DNA from: Streptomyces venezuelae ATCC 10712 | Lineage (GTDB): Bacteria > Actinomycetota > Actinomycetes > Streptomycetales > Streptomycetaceae | DNA length: 64,000 nt | Reading direction: 5' to 3' | Assembly: GCF_008639165.1 (NCBI RefSeq) | Contig: NZ_CP029197.1 | Location: 62,001 to 126,000 of the forward strand | Shown here: positions 1 to 8,613 of the stretch, piece by piece | Layout: every line of letters begins with the position of its first letter | How positions within the stretch are numbered: position 1 is the stretch's first letter | Position numbers and translations under genes: made by a program | Notes under the pieces: model-generated | Seen by the model: the letters and a program-made list of their open reading frames with translations, nothing else | Database searches by the model: none | Told to the model about the DNA's origin: nothing

Positions 1-109
1 GGCGACCCCTGCCGACACGGCCGCCGCGCTGACCGGCGCGGCCACGCCGGACGCCATCAAGAACGCGTCCTCCGGCACCGCGAACAAGCTCCTCAAGGTC
101 ACTCCGTAA
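1..109 (+). CDS. C-terminal fragment, probable S8 (subtilisin-type) secreted protease
   Basis: The window opens inside a reading frame that ends in TAA at 107-109. The last 35 residues end in NASSGTANKLLKVTP. That pattern (a run of Ala/Thr, then TPDAIKNASSGT and a short hydrophobic end) is familiar from the C-terminus of actinomycete subtilisin-like proteases. The catalytic residues lie outside the window, so the call rests on the tail alone. A perfect hairpin follows 20 nt after the stop. Confidence 0.5.
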   Translation, partial: ATPADTAAALTGAATPDAIKNASSGTANKLLKVTP

Positions 110-129
110 CCGCAGGCGCAGTGCGAGAT

Positions 130-158
130 GTGGCCCCCCACACACCGTGGGGGGCCAC
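130..158 (+). terminator. Intrinsic-type hairpin after the protease gene
   Basis: GTGGCCCCCCAC (130-141) pairs perfectly with 147-158 around a 5-nt loop. No U-tract follows, as is common in Streptomyces. It lies between the stop at 109 and the next start at 196. Confidence 0.75.
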
Positions 159-195
159 CTCCTCGTGTCCGTACGGATTGCTGGATACTGCTGCG

Positions 196-1023
196 ATGCC
201 GCAGCCGCAGCCCGCCGTGCAGCCCGAACCGATATCGGCCGACCCGCCGCACCGCGCCGAGCGCACCCTGCTCACCCAGTCGTGGCTCGACCTCGCCTTC
301 CTGCACTGGGCCATGGACCCCGCCGAGGTGGCCCCGCTGCTGCCCGCCGGGACCGTGCCCGACACGCTCGACGGGGTCACCTACGTCGGGCTCGTGGCCT
401 TCCGGATGCATCGGGTCGGCTGGTTCCGGCTCCCCGGCATCCCCTATCTCGGCAGCTTTCCCGAGACGAACGTCCGGCTCTACTCGGTCGACGGGCACGG
501 GCGCCGCGGCGTCGTCTTCCGCTCCCTGGACGCCTCCCGGCTCATCCCCGTGGCCGTCGGCCGGTGGGCGTTCCGCATCCCGTACGTCTGGTCGAGGATG
601 AGCGTCCGCAGCGAGGGCTCCACCGTGACGTACACCAGCAGCCGGCGGTGGCCCGGCCCACGCGGGGCGCGCAGCGCGATCAGCGTGGAGGTCGGCGAGC
701 GGGTGGCGGAGCCCACCGCGCTCGAACACTTCCTGACCGCGCGCTGGGGCATGCACAGCGCGTTCCTCGGGCGGCCGCTGTACCTCCCGAACACCCATCC
801 GCGCTGGCCGCTGCACCGCGCGACGCTCCTCGACCTCGACGAGACGCTGCTCGCCGCGGCCGGTCTGGAGCGGCCGCTCGGGGCGCCCGTAAGCGTCCTG
901 TACTCGCCGGGCGTCCCGGTCCGCTTCAGCGGGCCGCCCCGGCAGCCGTCCGTCGTAGGAGTGCCGCGCCCGCGCGGGGCAGGGGTCAGCGCGGTGGGAT
1001 CGAGGTTTCGGCCGCTGCCTTGA
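196..1023 (+). CDS. DUF2071 (YqjF-type) family protein
   Basis: This 275-aa soluble protein has the DUF2071 layout: an N-terminal QSWLDLAFLHWAMDP stretch, then GTVPDTLDGVTYVGLVAF, a PETNVRLYS segment and a GRRGVVFRSLDA segment. The family is related to acetoacetate decarboxylase folds but has no established reaction. ATG 196 was chosen because the hairpin at 130-158 covers the more upstream GTG at 121. The 3' end overlaps the converging SRPBCC gene by 38 bp, and the last 25 or so residues look less family-like. I assign no substrate. Confidence 0.82.
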   Translation: MPQPQPAVQPEPISADPPHRAERTLLTQSWLDLAFLHWAMDPAEVAPLLPAGTVPDTLDGVTYVGLVAFRMHRVGWFRLPGIPYLGSFPETNVRLYSVDGHGRRGVVFRSLDASRLIPVAVGRWAFRIPYVWSRMSVRSEGSTVTYTSSRRWPGPRGARSAISVEVGERVAEPTALEHFLTARWGMHSAFLGRPLYLPNTHPRWPLHRATLLDLDETLLAAAGLERPLGAPVSVLYSPGVPVRFSGPPRQPSVVGVPRPRGAGVSAVGSRFRPLP

Positions 1024-1444
1024 TCCGGGCGCCGAAGGCGTCGGCGTCCTTGCGGGCGGCGGAGACCGCGAGGCCGGCGAGGAGCTTGCCCAGGCCGTGG
1101 CCTTCGAGCACGTTGAAGATCCGGACCCGGGTGCGGCCGCCGGGGAGCGGTTCCAGGTCGTAGCCGCCTTCGCGGGCGGTGACGAGGTTCTTGGAGTCCT
1201 CGGCCCAGCGCAGCTTCAGGGGCGGTTCGAGGGCGGTGACGCGGATCGCCCGGCCGGTGGTCATGCCGGCGTCCTTGACGGTGCTGCGGAAAACGGTGCC
1301 CACGGCGGTCGGGCCGTCGGGGACCCGTTCGATCCTGAGGACCCGCGGGCTGAACTGCGGATCGTTGCGTCCGTCGGCCAGGTAGGCGAAGACGTCCTCG
1401 ACCGGCCGGTCGACCTCGAACGTCGCTTCGAACTGTCCTGTCAT
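986..1444 (-). CDS. SRPBCC family protein (polyketide cyclase/START-like)
   Basis: This 152-aa protein starts with FEATFEVDRPVEDVFAYLAD, the usual first strand and helix of the SRPBCC (Bet v1/START-like) fold, and ends in a long helix (LLAGLAVSAARKDADAFGAR). Such proteins bind hydrophobic ligands in a deep cavity; many in Streptomyces are uncharacterised. It has no signal peptide or membrane segment. It converges on, and overlaps the 3' end of, the DUF2071 gene. No neighbour suggests a ligand. Confidence 0.82.
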   Translation of the reverse strand: MTGQFEATFEVDRPVEDVFAYLADGRNDPQFSPRVLRIERVPDGPTAVGTVFRSTVKDAGMTTGRAIRVTALEPPLKLRWAEDSKNLVTAREGGYDLEPLPGGRTRVRIFNVLEGHGLGKLLAGLAVSAARKDADAFGARIKAAAETSIPPR

Positions 1445-1545
1445 CGGGCACCTCTGATCGGTCGTGCTGCGCCCCGCCCGCGTCGTGGCCGGCGCGGCGT
1501 TCGCCCGCGCGGCACCGCCGCCACCTGCGGAGCGGCATCACGACC

Positions 1546-2442
1546 CTACGTGACAGTGGGTCGGTCCGCCCGGCGAGCGATGACCTCCCCCAGCCGGTAC
1601 GTCTCCGCCGCCGTGCCCCCGAGGACCGCTGTCCGCTCGGTGTCGCTCAGTGCCGCGAGGAGCTTCCGGGCGGTCGCCAGGGTGCGTCCGTACGAGGCCG
1701 CCAGGGTGCAGACGGGCCAGTCGGAGCCGTACATCAGGCGCCGCGGGCCGAACGCGTCGAGCAGCGTGTCGGCGTACGGCCGCAGGTCGCGGACGGTCCA
1801 GCTCCGCCAGTCGGCCTCGGTGTGCAGCCCCGAGAGCTTGCCCGTGGTGTTCGGCAGGGCGGCGAAGGCGCGCAGCCGGGTGGCCCAGGGTTCGAGCGCG
1901 CCGCTCGCGACCGGCGGTTTCGCCCCGTGGTCGAGGACGAAGGCCAGCTCCGGGAGCTCCCGGGCGGCGGTGGTCGCGGCGGGCAGCTGGTGCGGGAGGA
2001 TCACCAGGTCGTAGACGATGCCGACGTCCGCCACCGCCCTGAGGCCCCGGCGGACGTCGGGGCGGAGCAGCCAGTCGGGGTCCGGTTCCGACTGGACCTG
2101 GTGGCGGATGCCGACGAGGTGCTCGCCGCCGGGCCGGGCGCGCAGCGCGGCGAGGGCGTCGGCGACGTCGGGGGCCGTGAGGTCGGTCCAGCCGACGACC
2201 CCGGCGACGAGGTCGCTGTCGCGGGCCACGGCGAGCATCTCGGGCGTCTCGTCGGGCACGGTCACGGTCTGGACGAGCACGGTGGCCGTCACGCCCGAGG
2301 CTTCGGTCTCCGCCTTGAGGTCGCGCTCGGTGAAGGTGCGGCGCAACGGGGCGAGCGCGGCACCGGTGATCCAGTCCTGGTCGCGGACGGAGAGGTCCCA
2401 GAGGTGGTGGTGCGCGTCGACGAGCACGGGCCGCCCCGTCAC
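1546..2442 (-). CDS. Amidohydrolase; probable L-fucono-1,5-lactonase
   Basis: This 298-aa metal-dependent hydrolase of the amidohydrolase_2 family carries the metal-binding HxH motif near its start (VDAHHHLWD) and a late Asp in the YGSDWPVC segment typical of sugar lactonases. GTG 2442 was chosen because it overlaps the stop of the mutarotase gene (GTGA, 2439-2442), which indicates translational coupling. As the last gene of an operon with fuconate dehydratase, a dehydrogenase and a mutarotase, it probably opens L-fuconolactone to L-fuconate. A related aldonolactone such as L-rhamnonolactone is the main alternative. Confidence 0.85.
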   Translation of the reverse strand: MTGRPVLVDAHHHLWDLSVRDQDWITGAALAPLRRTFTERDLKAETEASGVTATVLVQTVTVPDETPEMLAVARDSDLVAGVVGWTDLTAPDVADALAALRARPGGEHLVGIRHQVQSEPDPDWLLRPDVRRGLRAVADVGIVYDLVILPHQLPAATTAARELPELAFVLDHGAKPPVASGALEPWATRLRAFAALPNTTGKLSGLHTEADWRSWTVRDLRPYADTLLDAFGPRRLMYGSDWPVCTLAASYGRTLATARKLLAALSDTERTAVLGGTAAETYRLGEVIARRADRPTVT

Positions 2443-2750
2443 AGCTGCCACACCACGGGGAGGCCGGCGTCCGCGCCCTCGTCGGAGTAGTCGTGGACGA
2501 CGTCGAGGAGTTCGGCCATGCGGGCCTGCCATGCCATGTTGACCGGCAGCTTCTCCAGTGCGGCCAGGAGGGACGCGTAGTCCTCGCACTCCAGGAGGTG
2601 GAAGAGTTCGGTGCCGCTGCGCCAGATCGTCCAGGAGGTGCAGCCGGCGGCGCGGATGGCCCGGGTGAGCTCGGCGGGGACTTCGCGGTGGGCCTGTTCG
2701 TAGGCGTCGACGCGGTCGGCACGCACGCGGGTGTGCAGGGCGATTCTCAT
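2439..2750 (-). CDS. L-rhamnose/L-fucose mutarotase family protein
   Basis: This 103-aa protein is of the RhaM type (DUF718/COG3254) and close to the usual family length of about 105 aa. It has a conserved Arg-rich N-terminus (MRIALHTRVRADRVDAYEQAHR), a WTIWRSGTELFHLLEC core and a late W-Q-A-R-M helix. The family interconverts alpha and beta anomers of 6-deoxyhexoses. It overlaps the lactonase start by 4 nt and lies 60 nt after the aldo/keto reductase. In this operon it probably supplies the fucose anomer that the dehydrogenase uses. Confidence 0.88.
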   Translation of the reverse strand: MRIALHTRVRADRVDAYEQAHREVPAELTRAIRAAGCTSWTIWRSGTELFHLLECEDYASLLAALEKLPVNMAWQARMAELLDVVHDYSDEGADAGLPVVWQL

Positions 2751-2810
2751 GAGTCGGCTCCAGGGGTGTCGCCCGGGCAGGTGACGGACAGTCCGATCCT
2801 CATCGGCGCC

Positions 2811-3863
2811 TCACCCGTGGCCCGGGTCGGGGGCCGCCGCGGGGAGGTGGCCCTCGCGCCGGAGTTCTTCCCAGAGGGCCGGCGGGATCTCGTGGGCCAG
2901 CAGGTCGGCGGCGTCCGTGGCCTCCGCGGCGCTGCGCAGGCCGATGAGGACACCGGCCACCGCGGGATGACCGAGCGGGAAGCGCGCCGCCGCCGCGCGC
3001 AGCGGGACTCCGTGGCGCTCACAGATCTCCCGCAGCCGGACGGCCCTGGCGAGGGTCTCGGGCGGCGCCGCCGCGTAGTCGTACGTGGCGCCGGGACGCG
3101 GGTCCGCGAGGAGGCCCGAGTTGAACACCCCTCCGGCGACGATCGACACGCCCCGGCGCCGCGCGGCCGGCAGCAGTTCGGCCAGGCCGCTCTGGTCGAG
3201 CAGGGTGTAGCGGCCCGCGAGGAGGACGGCGTCGATGTCCGTGTCGGTGACGAAGCGGGTGGGGACGGCGGTCTGGTTCATGCCCACGCCGACGGCCCGG
3301 ACCACGCCTTCGGCGCGCAGCCGTTCCAGGGCGGGGTAGGCCTCGTTAAGGGCCTGCTCGGCGTGGTCGTCGGGGTCGTGCAGGTACACGATGTCGACGC
3401 GGTCGAGGCCGAGGCGTTCGAGGCTCGCTTCGAGCGAGCGTCGGACGCCGTCGGCGCTGAAGTCCCACGCCCTGCGGTACGTGGCGGGGACCGCGAATCC
3501 GTCGGCGAGGTCGTCGCCGGTCGCCCCGGGGGCGGGCACGAGGAGGCGGCCGACCTTCGTCGAGACGGTGTACGCGTCCCGGGGCCGGTCGCGGAGGAAG
3601 GCGCCGAGCCGCCGTTCGGAGAGGCCGAGGCCGTAGTGGGGTGCGGTGTCGAAGGAGCGGATGCCCCGGTCCCAGGCGGTCGTGAGGGCGCGCTCGGCTT
3701 CGGCGTCGGTGACCTCGCGGTAGAGGTTGCCGATCCCGGCGGCGCCGAAGGCGATGCGGGTCGTCCAGGCGGTGGTGCCGCCGATGGGGGCGCGGGTGGG
3801 GCCGGTGGTGTCCGTGCCGTCGGCCGTGCCGCTGTCCGTGGTGCGTCCGCCGCCCGTGCTCAT
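2811..3863 (-). CDS. Aldo/keto reductase; probable L-fucose (aldose) 1-dehydrogenase
   Basis: This 350-aa protein is an NAD(P)-dependent TIM-barrel AKR. Visible residues include the catalytic Asp-Tyr region SFDTAPHYGLGLSERRLG, the Lys segment VSTKVGRLL and the His in VYLHDPDDH. It resembles D-threo-aldose/L-fucose 1-dehydrogenases, which oxidise fucose to fuconolactone. ATG 3863 overlaps the stop of the SDR gene (ATGA 3860-3863). The first 25 or so residues are Thr/Gly-rich and probably disordered. The operon context supports step one of fucose oxidation; other 6-deoxy or pentose sugars are possible. Confidence 0.85.
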   Translation of the reverse strand: MSTGGGRTTDSGTADGTDTTGPTRAPIGGTTAWTTRIAFGAAGIGNLYREVTDAEAERALTTAWDRGIRSFDTAPHYGLGLSERRLGAFLRDRPRDAYTVSTKVGRLLVPAPGATGDDLADGFAVPATYRRAWDFSADGVRRSLEASLERLGLDRVDIVYLHDPDDHAEQALNEAYPALERLRAEGVVRAVGVGMNQTAVPTRFVTDTDIDAVLLAGRYTLLDQSGLAELLPAARRRGVSIVAGGVFNSGLLADPRPGATYDYAAAPPETLARAVRLREICERHGVPLRAAAARFPLGHPAVAGVLIGLRSAAEATDAADLLAHEIPPALWEELRREGHLPAAAPDPGHG

Positions 3864-4621
3864 GTGCCCGCCGGGCGGAGTCGGAGTCCGGCCATGCCGC
3901 CGTCGACGGCGAGGGCCGTGCCGGTCACCGACGCGGCGGCCGGGGAGGCGAGGTAGGCGACGGCCGCGGCGACCTCGTCGGCGCTGACGAGCCGCCCGGT
4001 GGGCTGGCGGGCGCTGAGCGCCGCGCGTTCGGCGACCGGGTCGTCGGCCGCGTCGAGCAGCCGGCCGACCCACGGGGTGTCCACGGTGCCGGGGTTGACG
4101 CAGTTGACGCGGATGCCCTCCCGGACGTGGTCGGCGGCCATGGCGAGTGTCAGGGAGAGGACGGCGCCCTTGCTCGCCGCGTACAGGGCCCGCTGGGGCA
4201 GCCCCGCGGTGGCGGCGATGGAGCAGATGTTGACGACGGCGGCGTGCTGCGAGCGGCGCAGATGGGGCAGGGCGGCCCTGGTCGTACGGACGACGCCGAG
4301 GACGTTGACGTCGAGGACGCCGTGCCACTGGTCGTCGGGGTTGTCCTCGACCGTTCCGGCCGCGCCGATGCCGGCGTTGTTGACCAGGATGTCGATTCCG
4401 CCGAGTGCGGCGGCGGCCGCCTCGACGGCTCCGCGTACCGAGGTGTCGTCCGCGACGTCGGCGCGGTAGGCGGTGAGCGTGTCGGGCACCGCGTCGGGAT
4501 ACAGGTCCAGGACGGCGACGGTGACGCCGTGCTCGTACAGCGTCCGGGCGACGGCGAGGCCGATGCCGGACGCGCCGCCGGTGACGACGGCCCGCAGTCC
4601 GGTGAGCGGGGGTGTGGTCAT
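3860..4621 (-). CDS. SDR oxidoreductase; probable 2-keto-3-deoxy-L-fuconate dehydrogenase
   Basis: This 253-aa classical short-chain dehydrogenase has the cofactor motif TGGASGIG near residue 14, NNAG in ILVNNAGIG, a catalytic Ser in NICSIAA and YAASK. It ends in [14 protein letters not shown]. In the Xanthomonas-type fucose pathway such an enzyme oxidises 2-keto-3-deoxy-L-fuconate to the 2,4-diketo compound. It overlaps both neighbours by 4 nt (fuconate dehydratase stop upstream, AKR start downstream), so one transcript is likely. Substrate assignment rests on the operon. Confidence 0.85.
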   Translation of the reverse strand: MTTPPLTGLRAVVTGGASGIGLAVARTLYEHGVTVAVLDLYPDAVPDTLTAYRADVADDTSVRGAVEAAAAALGGIDILVNNAGIGAAGTVEDNPDDQWHGVLDVNVLGVVRTTRAALPHLRRSQHAAVVNICSIAATAGLPQRALYAASKGAVLSLTLAMAADHVREGIRVNCVNPGTVDTPWVGRLLDAADDPVAERAALSARQPTGRLVSADEVAAAVAYLASPAAASVTGTALAVDGGMAGLRLRPAGT

Positions 4622-5979
4622 GCGGTCACCTCCAGGGTGGCCTCGGCCGTGGCGGCGGGGCGCGCGAGGTCGGCGGCCCAGAAGGTGCCGTCGGGATACG
4701 CGTACGTGGTCAGTGAGTTCGGGTGCATGTCCGCCGAGAAGCCGGGGGCCAGGGGGGCGGTGTAGGCGCCCTCGCGGACGACGGCGGGGTGGGCGAAGTG
4801 CTCGTGGAGGTGGTCGACGAACTCGATGACCCGGTCCTCGGTCGTCCCGCTGAGCGCCACGTAGTCGAACATGGCGAGGTGCTGGACGAGTTCGCACAGG
4901 CCGACGCCGCCGGCGTGGGGGCAGACGGGGACGCCGAATTTGGCGGCGAGCAGGAGGATGGCGAGGTTCTCGTTGACCCCGCCGACGCGGGCGGCGTCGA
5001 GCTGGACGATGTCGACGGCGCCGGCCTGGAGGAGCTGCTTGAACACGATGCGGTTCTGCGCGTGCTCCCCCGTGGCCACCTTGACCGGTGCGACGGCGGC
5101 GCGTACGCGCGCGTGCCCCAGGATGTCGTCCGGGCTGGTGGGTTCCTCGATCCAGTAGGGGTCGAACTCGGCGAGGGCGCGGGTCCATTCGATCGCCTCG
5201 GCGACGTTCCACCGCTGGTTGGCGTCGACGGCGAGGCGGACGTCGGCGCCGACGGCGGCGCGCGCGGCGCGGCAGCGGCGTATGTCGTCGGCGAGGTCGG
5301 CGCCCACCTTCAGTTTGATCTGGGTGAAGCCGGCGGCGACGGCTTCCTTGGCGAGCCGGGTGAGCTTCTCGTCGGAGTAGCCGAGCCAGCCGGGCGAGGT
5401 CGTGTAGGCGGGGTAGCCCCGGTCGCGCAGGACGCGCTCGCGCGCGGCCCGGTCCTTCTTGCCGCGGTGGAGGAGGTCCAGGGCCTCGTCGGGGGTGATC
5501 GCGTCGGTGATGTAGCGGAAGTCGACCTGGGAGACGAGCCATTCGGGTTCGGCGTCGGCGAGCAGTTTCCACAGGGGCTTGCCGGCGCGCTTGGCGGCGA
5601 GGTCCCAGACGGCGTTCACGACGGCCCCGACGGCCATGTGCATGACGCCCTTCTCGGGTCCGAGCCAGCGGAGTTGGCTGTCGCCGATGAGCGCGCGGCT
5701 GATGAGGCCGGGGTCGGCGCAGAGGTCCTCGACGGACCGGCCCAGGACGTGCGGGCGCAGCGCTTCGATCGCCGCGACCTGGACGTCGTTGCCACGCCCG
5801 ATGGTGAAGGTGAAGCCGTGTCCCGTGGGGCCGTCGGGCTCGTCGGTGCGCAGGACGAGGTAGGCGGCGGAGTAGTCGGGGTCCGGGTTCATCGCGTCGG
5901 ACCCGTCGAGTTGGCGGGAGGTGGGGAAGCGGATGTCGTAGGTGTCCATCGCGATGACCCGCGTGATGTCAGTGGACAA
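4618..5979 (-). CDS. L-fuconate dehydratase (enolase superfamily)
   Basis: This 453-aa mandelate-racemase-type enolase-superfamily enzyme has the close signature of known fuconate dehydratases: [20 protein letters not shown] at the N-terminus. Acid-base and metal residues are in place: IKLKVG (KxK), [25 protein letters not shown] and the catalytic His in CPHAGG. The reaction is L-fuconate to 2-keto-3-deoxy-L-fuconate. I chose TTG 5979 because AAAGGAA lies about 6 nt upstream and the family N-terminus aligns; ATG 5949 is the alternative. It is the first gene of a five-gene minus-strand operon, with an operator-like palindrome 150 nt upstream. Confidence 0.93.
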   Translation of the reverse strand: MSTDITRVIAMDTYDIRFPTSRQLDGSDAMNPDPDYSAAYLVLRTDEPDGPTGHGFTFTIGRGNDVQVAAIEALRPHVLGRSVEDLCADPGLISRALIGDSQLRWLGPEKGVMHMAVGAVVNAVWDLAAKRAGKPLWKLLADAEPEWLVSQVDFRYITDAITPDEALDLLHRGKKDRAARERVLRDRGYPAYTTSPGWLGYSDEKLTRLAKEAVAAGFTQIKLKVGADLADDIRRCRAARAAVGADVRLAVDANQRWNVAEAIEWTRALAEFDPYWIEEPTSPDDILGHARVRAAVAPVKVATGEHAQNRIVFKQLLQAGAVDIVQLDAARVGGVNENLAILLLAAKFGVPVCPHAGGVGLCELVQHLAMFDYVALSGTTEDRVIEFVDHLHEHFAHPAVVREGAYTAPLAPGFSADMHPNSLTTYAYPDGTFWAADLARPAATAEATLEVTA

Positions 5980-6127
5980 CGGGGTTCCTTTCACACCTGG
6001 GCTGCTTGCTCGGTGTTCGGCGTCGTCTGCCCGATTCCTCCGGAGCAGCCCCAACCATCAGCACAGATCGGGTGATTGGCCTGTTGAGCGTGAACGATAC
6101 GGCGCTCGCGAGAGGTGAGGCAAGTAG

Positions 6128-6138
6128 ACATCGGATGT
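6128..6138. promoter_or_regulatory. Operator-like palindrome ACATCGGATGT, copy 1
   Basis: This is a perfect 5+1+5 palindrome about 150 nt upstream of the fuconate dehydratase start, between that operon and the GntR gene. The flanks (TAG before, TTC after) match those of the 17073 copy read on the other strand. It is probably the binding site of the adjacent GntR regulator. Confidence 0.65.
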
Positions 6139-6261
6139 TTCTCGGGCCGTGAGAAGGAGCTCGGAACGCCCTCAGCAGGGCATGCCGACGGGCGCGCGCT
6201 CCCCGGGGGAACGCGCGCCCGTGGCGCGTGACAGGCGCCGTACCTCAGTGGGGGCGCAAGC

Positions 6262-6933
6262 TCACAGCACGCTGTCGAGCCAGCGGATCACGTTGGAGAT
6301 GTGGATCGTCGCCCAGGCCTCGGCGGTGCGCGCGTCGCGCGCGGCCAGGGCGTCCAGGATCGCCCGGTGCTCCGAGAGCGTCCGCGCCACGGCCGTCTCC
6401 TCGGTGATGCCGCGCCACAGCCGGGCCCGCACGGTCGCCCCCGAGATGCTGTCGAGCAGGGAGCACAGCAGCGGGATGCCGGACGCCGCCGCGATACGCC
6501 GGTGGAACTCCAGGTCGCTGGCCACGAGTTCGTCCAGGCTCGGCGCCTCTCCCAGCCGGTCGAGGAGCTCGCGGAGCTCCCGTACCTCGTCCTCGGCGAT
6601 CCGTTCCGCCGCCAGGCCGGTCGCCGCCGGCTCCAGGATGCCGCGCACCTTCAGCGCCTGCAGGGCCTGGTCGTCCTGGTGGAAGTCCAGGACGAAGGAG
6701 ACCGCTTCGAGGAGCAGCGGCGGTTCGAGGCTGGAGACGTACGTACCGTCGCCCTGCCGTACGTCGAGGATGTTCAGCAGGGACAGCGCCTTCACCGCCT
6801 CGCGCAGCGAGTTGCGCGAGAGGCCGAGCTCGGCGGCCAGGTCGGCCTCCTTGGGCAACCGGTCCCCCGGACGCAGTGCACCGGAGACGATCATCTCCTT
6901 GATCTTCCCGATCGCCTCGTCGGTCACTGCCAA
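6262..6933 (-). CDS. FadR-subfamily GntR transcriptional regulator of the sugar locus
   Basis: This 223-aa protein has an N-terminal winged helix (MIVSGALRPGDRLPKEADLA, then LGLSRNSLREAVKAL) and a C-terminal FCD all-helical ligand domain with LEPAATGLAAERI, the DLEFHRRIA metal/ligand helix and a late SEHRAILDAL. I prefer TTG 6933: AGGAGG sits 5 nt upstream and the protein then begins (M)AVTDEAI, common in Streptomyces homologues. The ATG at 6963 lies inside the operator palindrome at 6960-6970. It is the likely repressor of the fucose genes, released by a pathway sugar acid, and probably controls itself. Confidence 0.9.
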   Translation of the reverse strand: MAVTDEAIGKIKEMIVSGALRPGDRLPKEADLAAELGLSRNSLREAVKALSLLNILDVRQGDGTYVSSLEPPLLLEAVSFVLDFHQDDQALQALKVRGILEPAATGLAAERIAEDEVRELRELLDRLGEAPSLDELVASDLEFHRRIAAASGIPLLCSLLDSISGATVRARLWRGITEETAVARTLSEHRAILDALAARDARTAEAWATIHISNVIRWLDSVL

Positions 6934-6959
6934 GGCGTCCTCCTGTCCACGGGCCACAT

Positions 6960-6970
6960 ACATCGGATGT
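6960..6970. promoter_or_regulatory. Operator-like palindrome ACATCGGATGT, copy 2 (autoregulatory)
   Basis: This is a perfect palindrome ending 27 nt upstream of the chosen GntR start. It is identical to the 6128 copy in its 11-nt core, which suggests autoregulation. It also argues against translation starting at the ATG inside it. Confidence 0.65.
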
Positions 6971-7036
6971 GTGTCTGCTGGGCGTCAGCCTACTGCAGGG
7001 GTGCCGGCCGGCTGCCGGTGGCGGCCGCTCGGGCCG

Positions 7037-8497
7037 TCAGCGGGCGTTGGGGCCCACGTCCGCCGGGGTCAGGGGCCGGCGGAGCGGCGTGGCCGTCGCG
7101 TACTCGTCGGCGCCGACGTCCCGGCGGCTGCCGCGCGGGTCGCCGTCGAGGTCGGTGGTGACCGGCGCGGGGCTGAGCGTCGCCGCGTCGATCGCCCGGC
7201 TCGTGCTCGACAGCCGGTACACGCCGTCCGATCCCCGTACCAGCCGCGGGTCGGCGCGGACGAACCCGCCGGCCGGGATGTTCCCGTCGGCCGCGGCACC
7301 GAAGAGGATGTTGCCCTGCCAGGTGAAGCGGACGGTCGTGGCCATCTCGACCAGGCTGCCGGTCTGGCCGACCAGCAGGTTGTCGGCGACGGTCACGTCC
7401 CGGGGTTCGTGCGGGCGCTGGCTCTCCCCGGAGAGGGTGCCGCCCGTGTTGTCGAGCAGGGTGTTGTGGGCGATGAGGACGCGGTCGGGGGCGTCGTTGC
7501 CGCGGCGGGCCTCGGCCGATTCGCCCGGGAGGTGGTCGCGTTCGGTGCCGCTGCCGATCACCATCGCCCGCCCGGAGAGGCCAGCCAGGTAGTTGTTGAC
7601 GATGACGTGGTCGTTGCCGTAGATCCGTATGCCCTCCTCGCCGCCGATCAGGTAGTTGCTGTCGACGCGGGTGCGGTTGCCGTGGCGGAGCACGATGCCG
7701 CCGAGGCTGTCGCGGATGGTGTTGTAGCGGATGGTGTTGTCGGAGCTCTTCACCGAGATCGCCTCGGGGTCTCCGTTGGCCCGCTCGAACAGGTTGTACT
7801 CGACGAGCGCGTGCGCGCTGGAGAGGGCGCGGGGACTGACGCCGAGGCGGATCGGCTCGCCGCCGTTGGAGCCGGCGAAGGTGTGGTCGGAGAAGTGGTT
7901 GCGGTGGATGTGCACGCCCTGGGCCATGGCCTCGGTGCCGTCGCCCTCGATGCCGAGGAAGATGCCGAGCGTGGTCTTGCCGTGGAAGTGGTTGCGGTCG
8001 ATGACGGCCTCGTCGCCGCGCACCATGACCCAGTGCAGGCCCTCGATGTCGGCGAGCTGAAAGTCGTTGCGGGTGAGCCGGATGTACGTGCAGGTCGGGG
8101 GGATCTCCAGGGTGGTGCTCTGCCGGAACGAGAAGCCGCTCACGGTCACGTTGCTGGACGCGTCGAAGACGAAGCTGCGCTCGCCGCGCAGCACGGCGCC
8201 GCCCCGGGACGCGGCGACGATGGTGATCGGCGCGCTCCGGGTGCCGTTCTTGCCGGTGATGGTGAGGGGCTTGGCGGACGGGACGGTGTAGGTGCCGTTC
8301 GCGAGGACGATGCGGGTGCCGGGGCCCGCCGCGTCGATCGCGTCCTGGAGGTCGTCGAGGGAACTGACGTCGACGGTGGGGCCGAGGGCACGCCGGGGCT
8401 TGCGCCGGGCGGTGTCCGCGAACGCCGGGACGGAGAGCGGAAGGGCGGCCGCGGCCGCGGCCAGCGCGGTGCCGGTGAGGAACGTGCGTCGTTGCAT
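7037..8497 (-). CDS. Secreted polysaccharide lyase family 6-like beta-helix protein
   Basis: This 486-aa protein starts with a Tat-type signal (QRRTFLTGTALA, hydrophobic stretch, AFADTARR). A right-handed parallel beta-helix follows, with repeated N-hydrophobic strands (VSGFSF, IRLTRNDF, VHIHRNHF, IRYNTI, VIVNNYL, VLIAHNTLLDN). The front half, including the GERSFVF and GSNGGEPIRLG segments, resembles alginate lyase/chondroitinase B (PL6) enzymes. ATG 8497 has GGAGG 7 nt upstream. It is last in a run behind the fucosidase and importer genes. It is probably an extracellular depolymerase of a uronate-containing glycan; substrate unknown. Confidence 0.78.
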   Translation of the reverse strand: MQRRTFLTGTALAAAAAALPLSVPAFADTARRKPRRALGPTVDVSSLDDLQDAIDAAGPGTRIVLANGTYTVPSAKPLTITGKNGTRSAPITIVAASRGGAVLRGERSFVFDASSNVTVSGFSFRQSTTLEIPPTCTYIRLTRNDFQLADIEGLHWVMVRGDEAVIDRNHFHGKTTLGIFLGIEGDGTEAMAQGVHIHRNHFSDHTFAGSNGGEPIRLGVSPRALSSAHALVEYNLFERANGDPEAISVKSSDNTIRYNTIRDSLGGIVLRHGNRTRVDSNYLIGGEEGIRIYGNDHVIVNNYLAGLSGRAMVIGSGTERDHLPGESAEARRGNDAPDRVLIAHNTLLDNTGGTLSGESQRPHEPRDVTVADNLLVGQTGSLVEMATTVRFTWQGNILFGAAADGNIPAGGFVRADPRLVRGSDGVYRLSSTSRAIDAATLSPAPVTTDLDGDPRGSRRDVGADEYATATPLRRPLTPADVGPNAR

Positions 8498-8613
8498 GGT
8501 GCCTCCAAGATCGGTCGGACGAGATCGGATCGGGTACGGAGCGGGTACGGAGCGGAGCTGGTAGGCGGGCAGGGCCGGAGCGACGGCGACGCCGAGCGGA
8601 TGGTGTGCGCGGG

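Noticed and set aside
4723-6075. Long open frame on the plus strand opposite fuconate dehydratase
   Set aside because: High GC gives long mirror frames; the minus frame has the enolase-superfamily residues and the plus frame is a Gly/Val/Asp-rich shadow.
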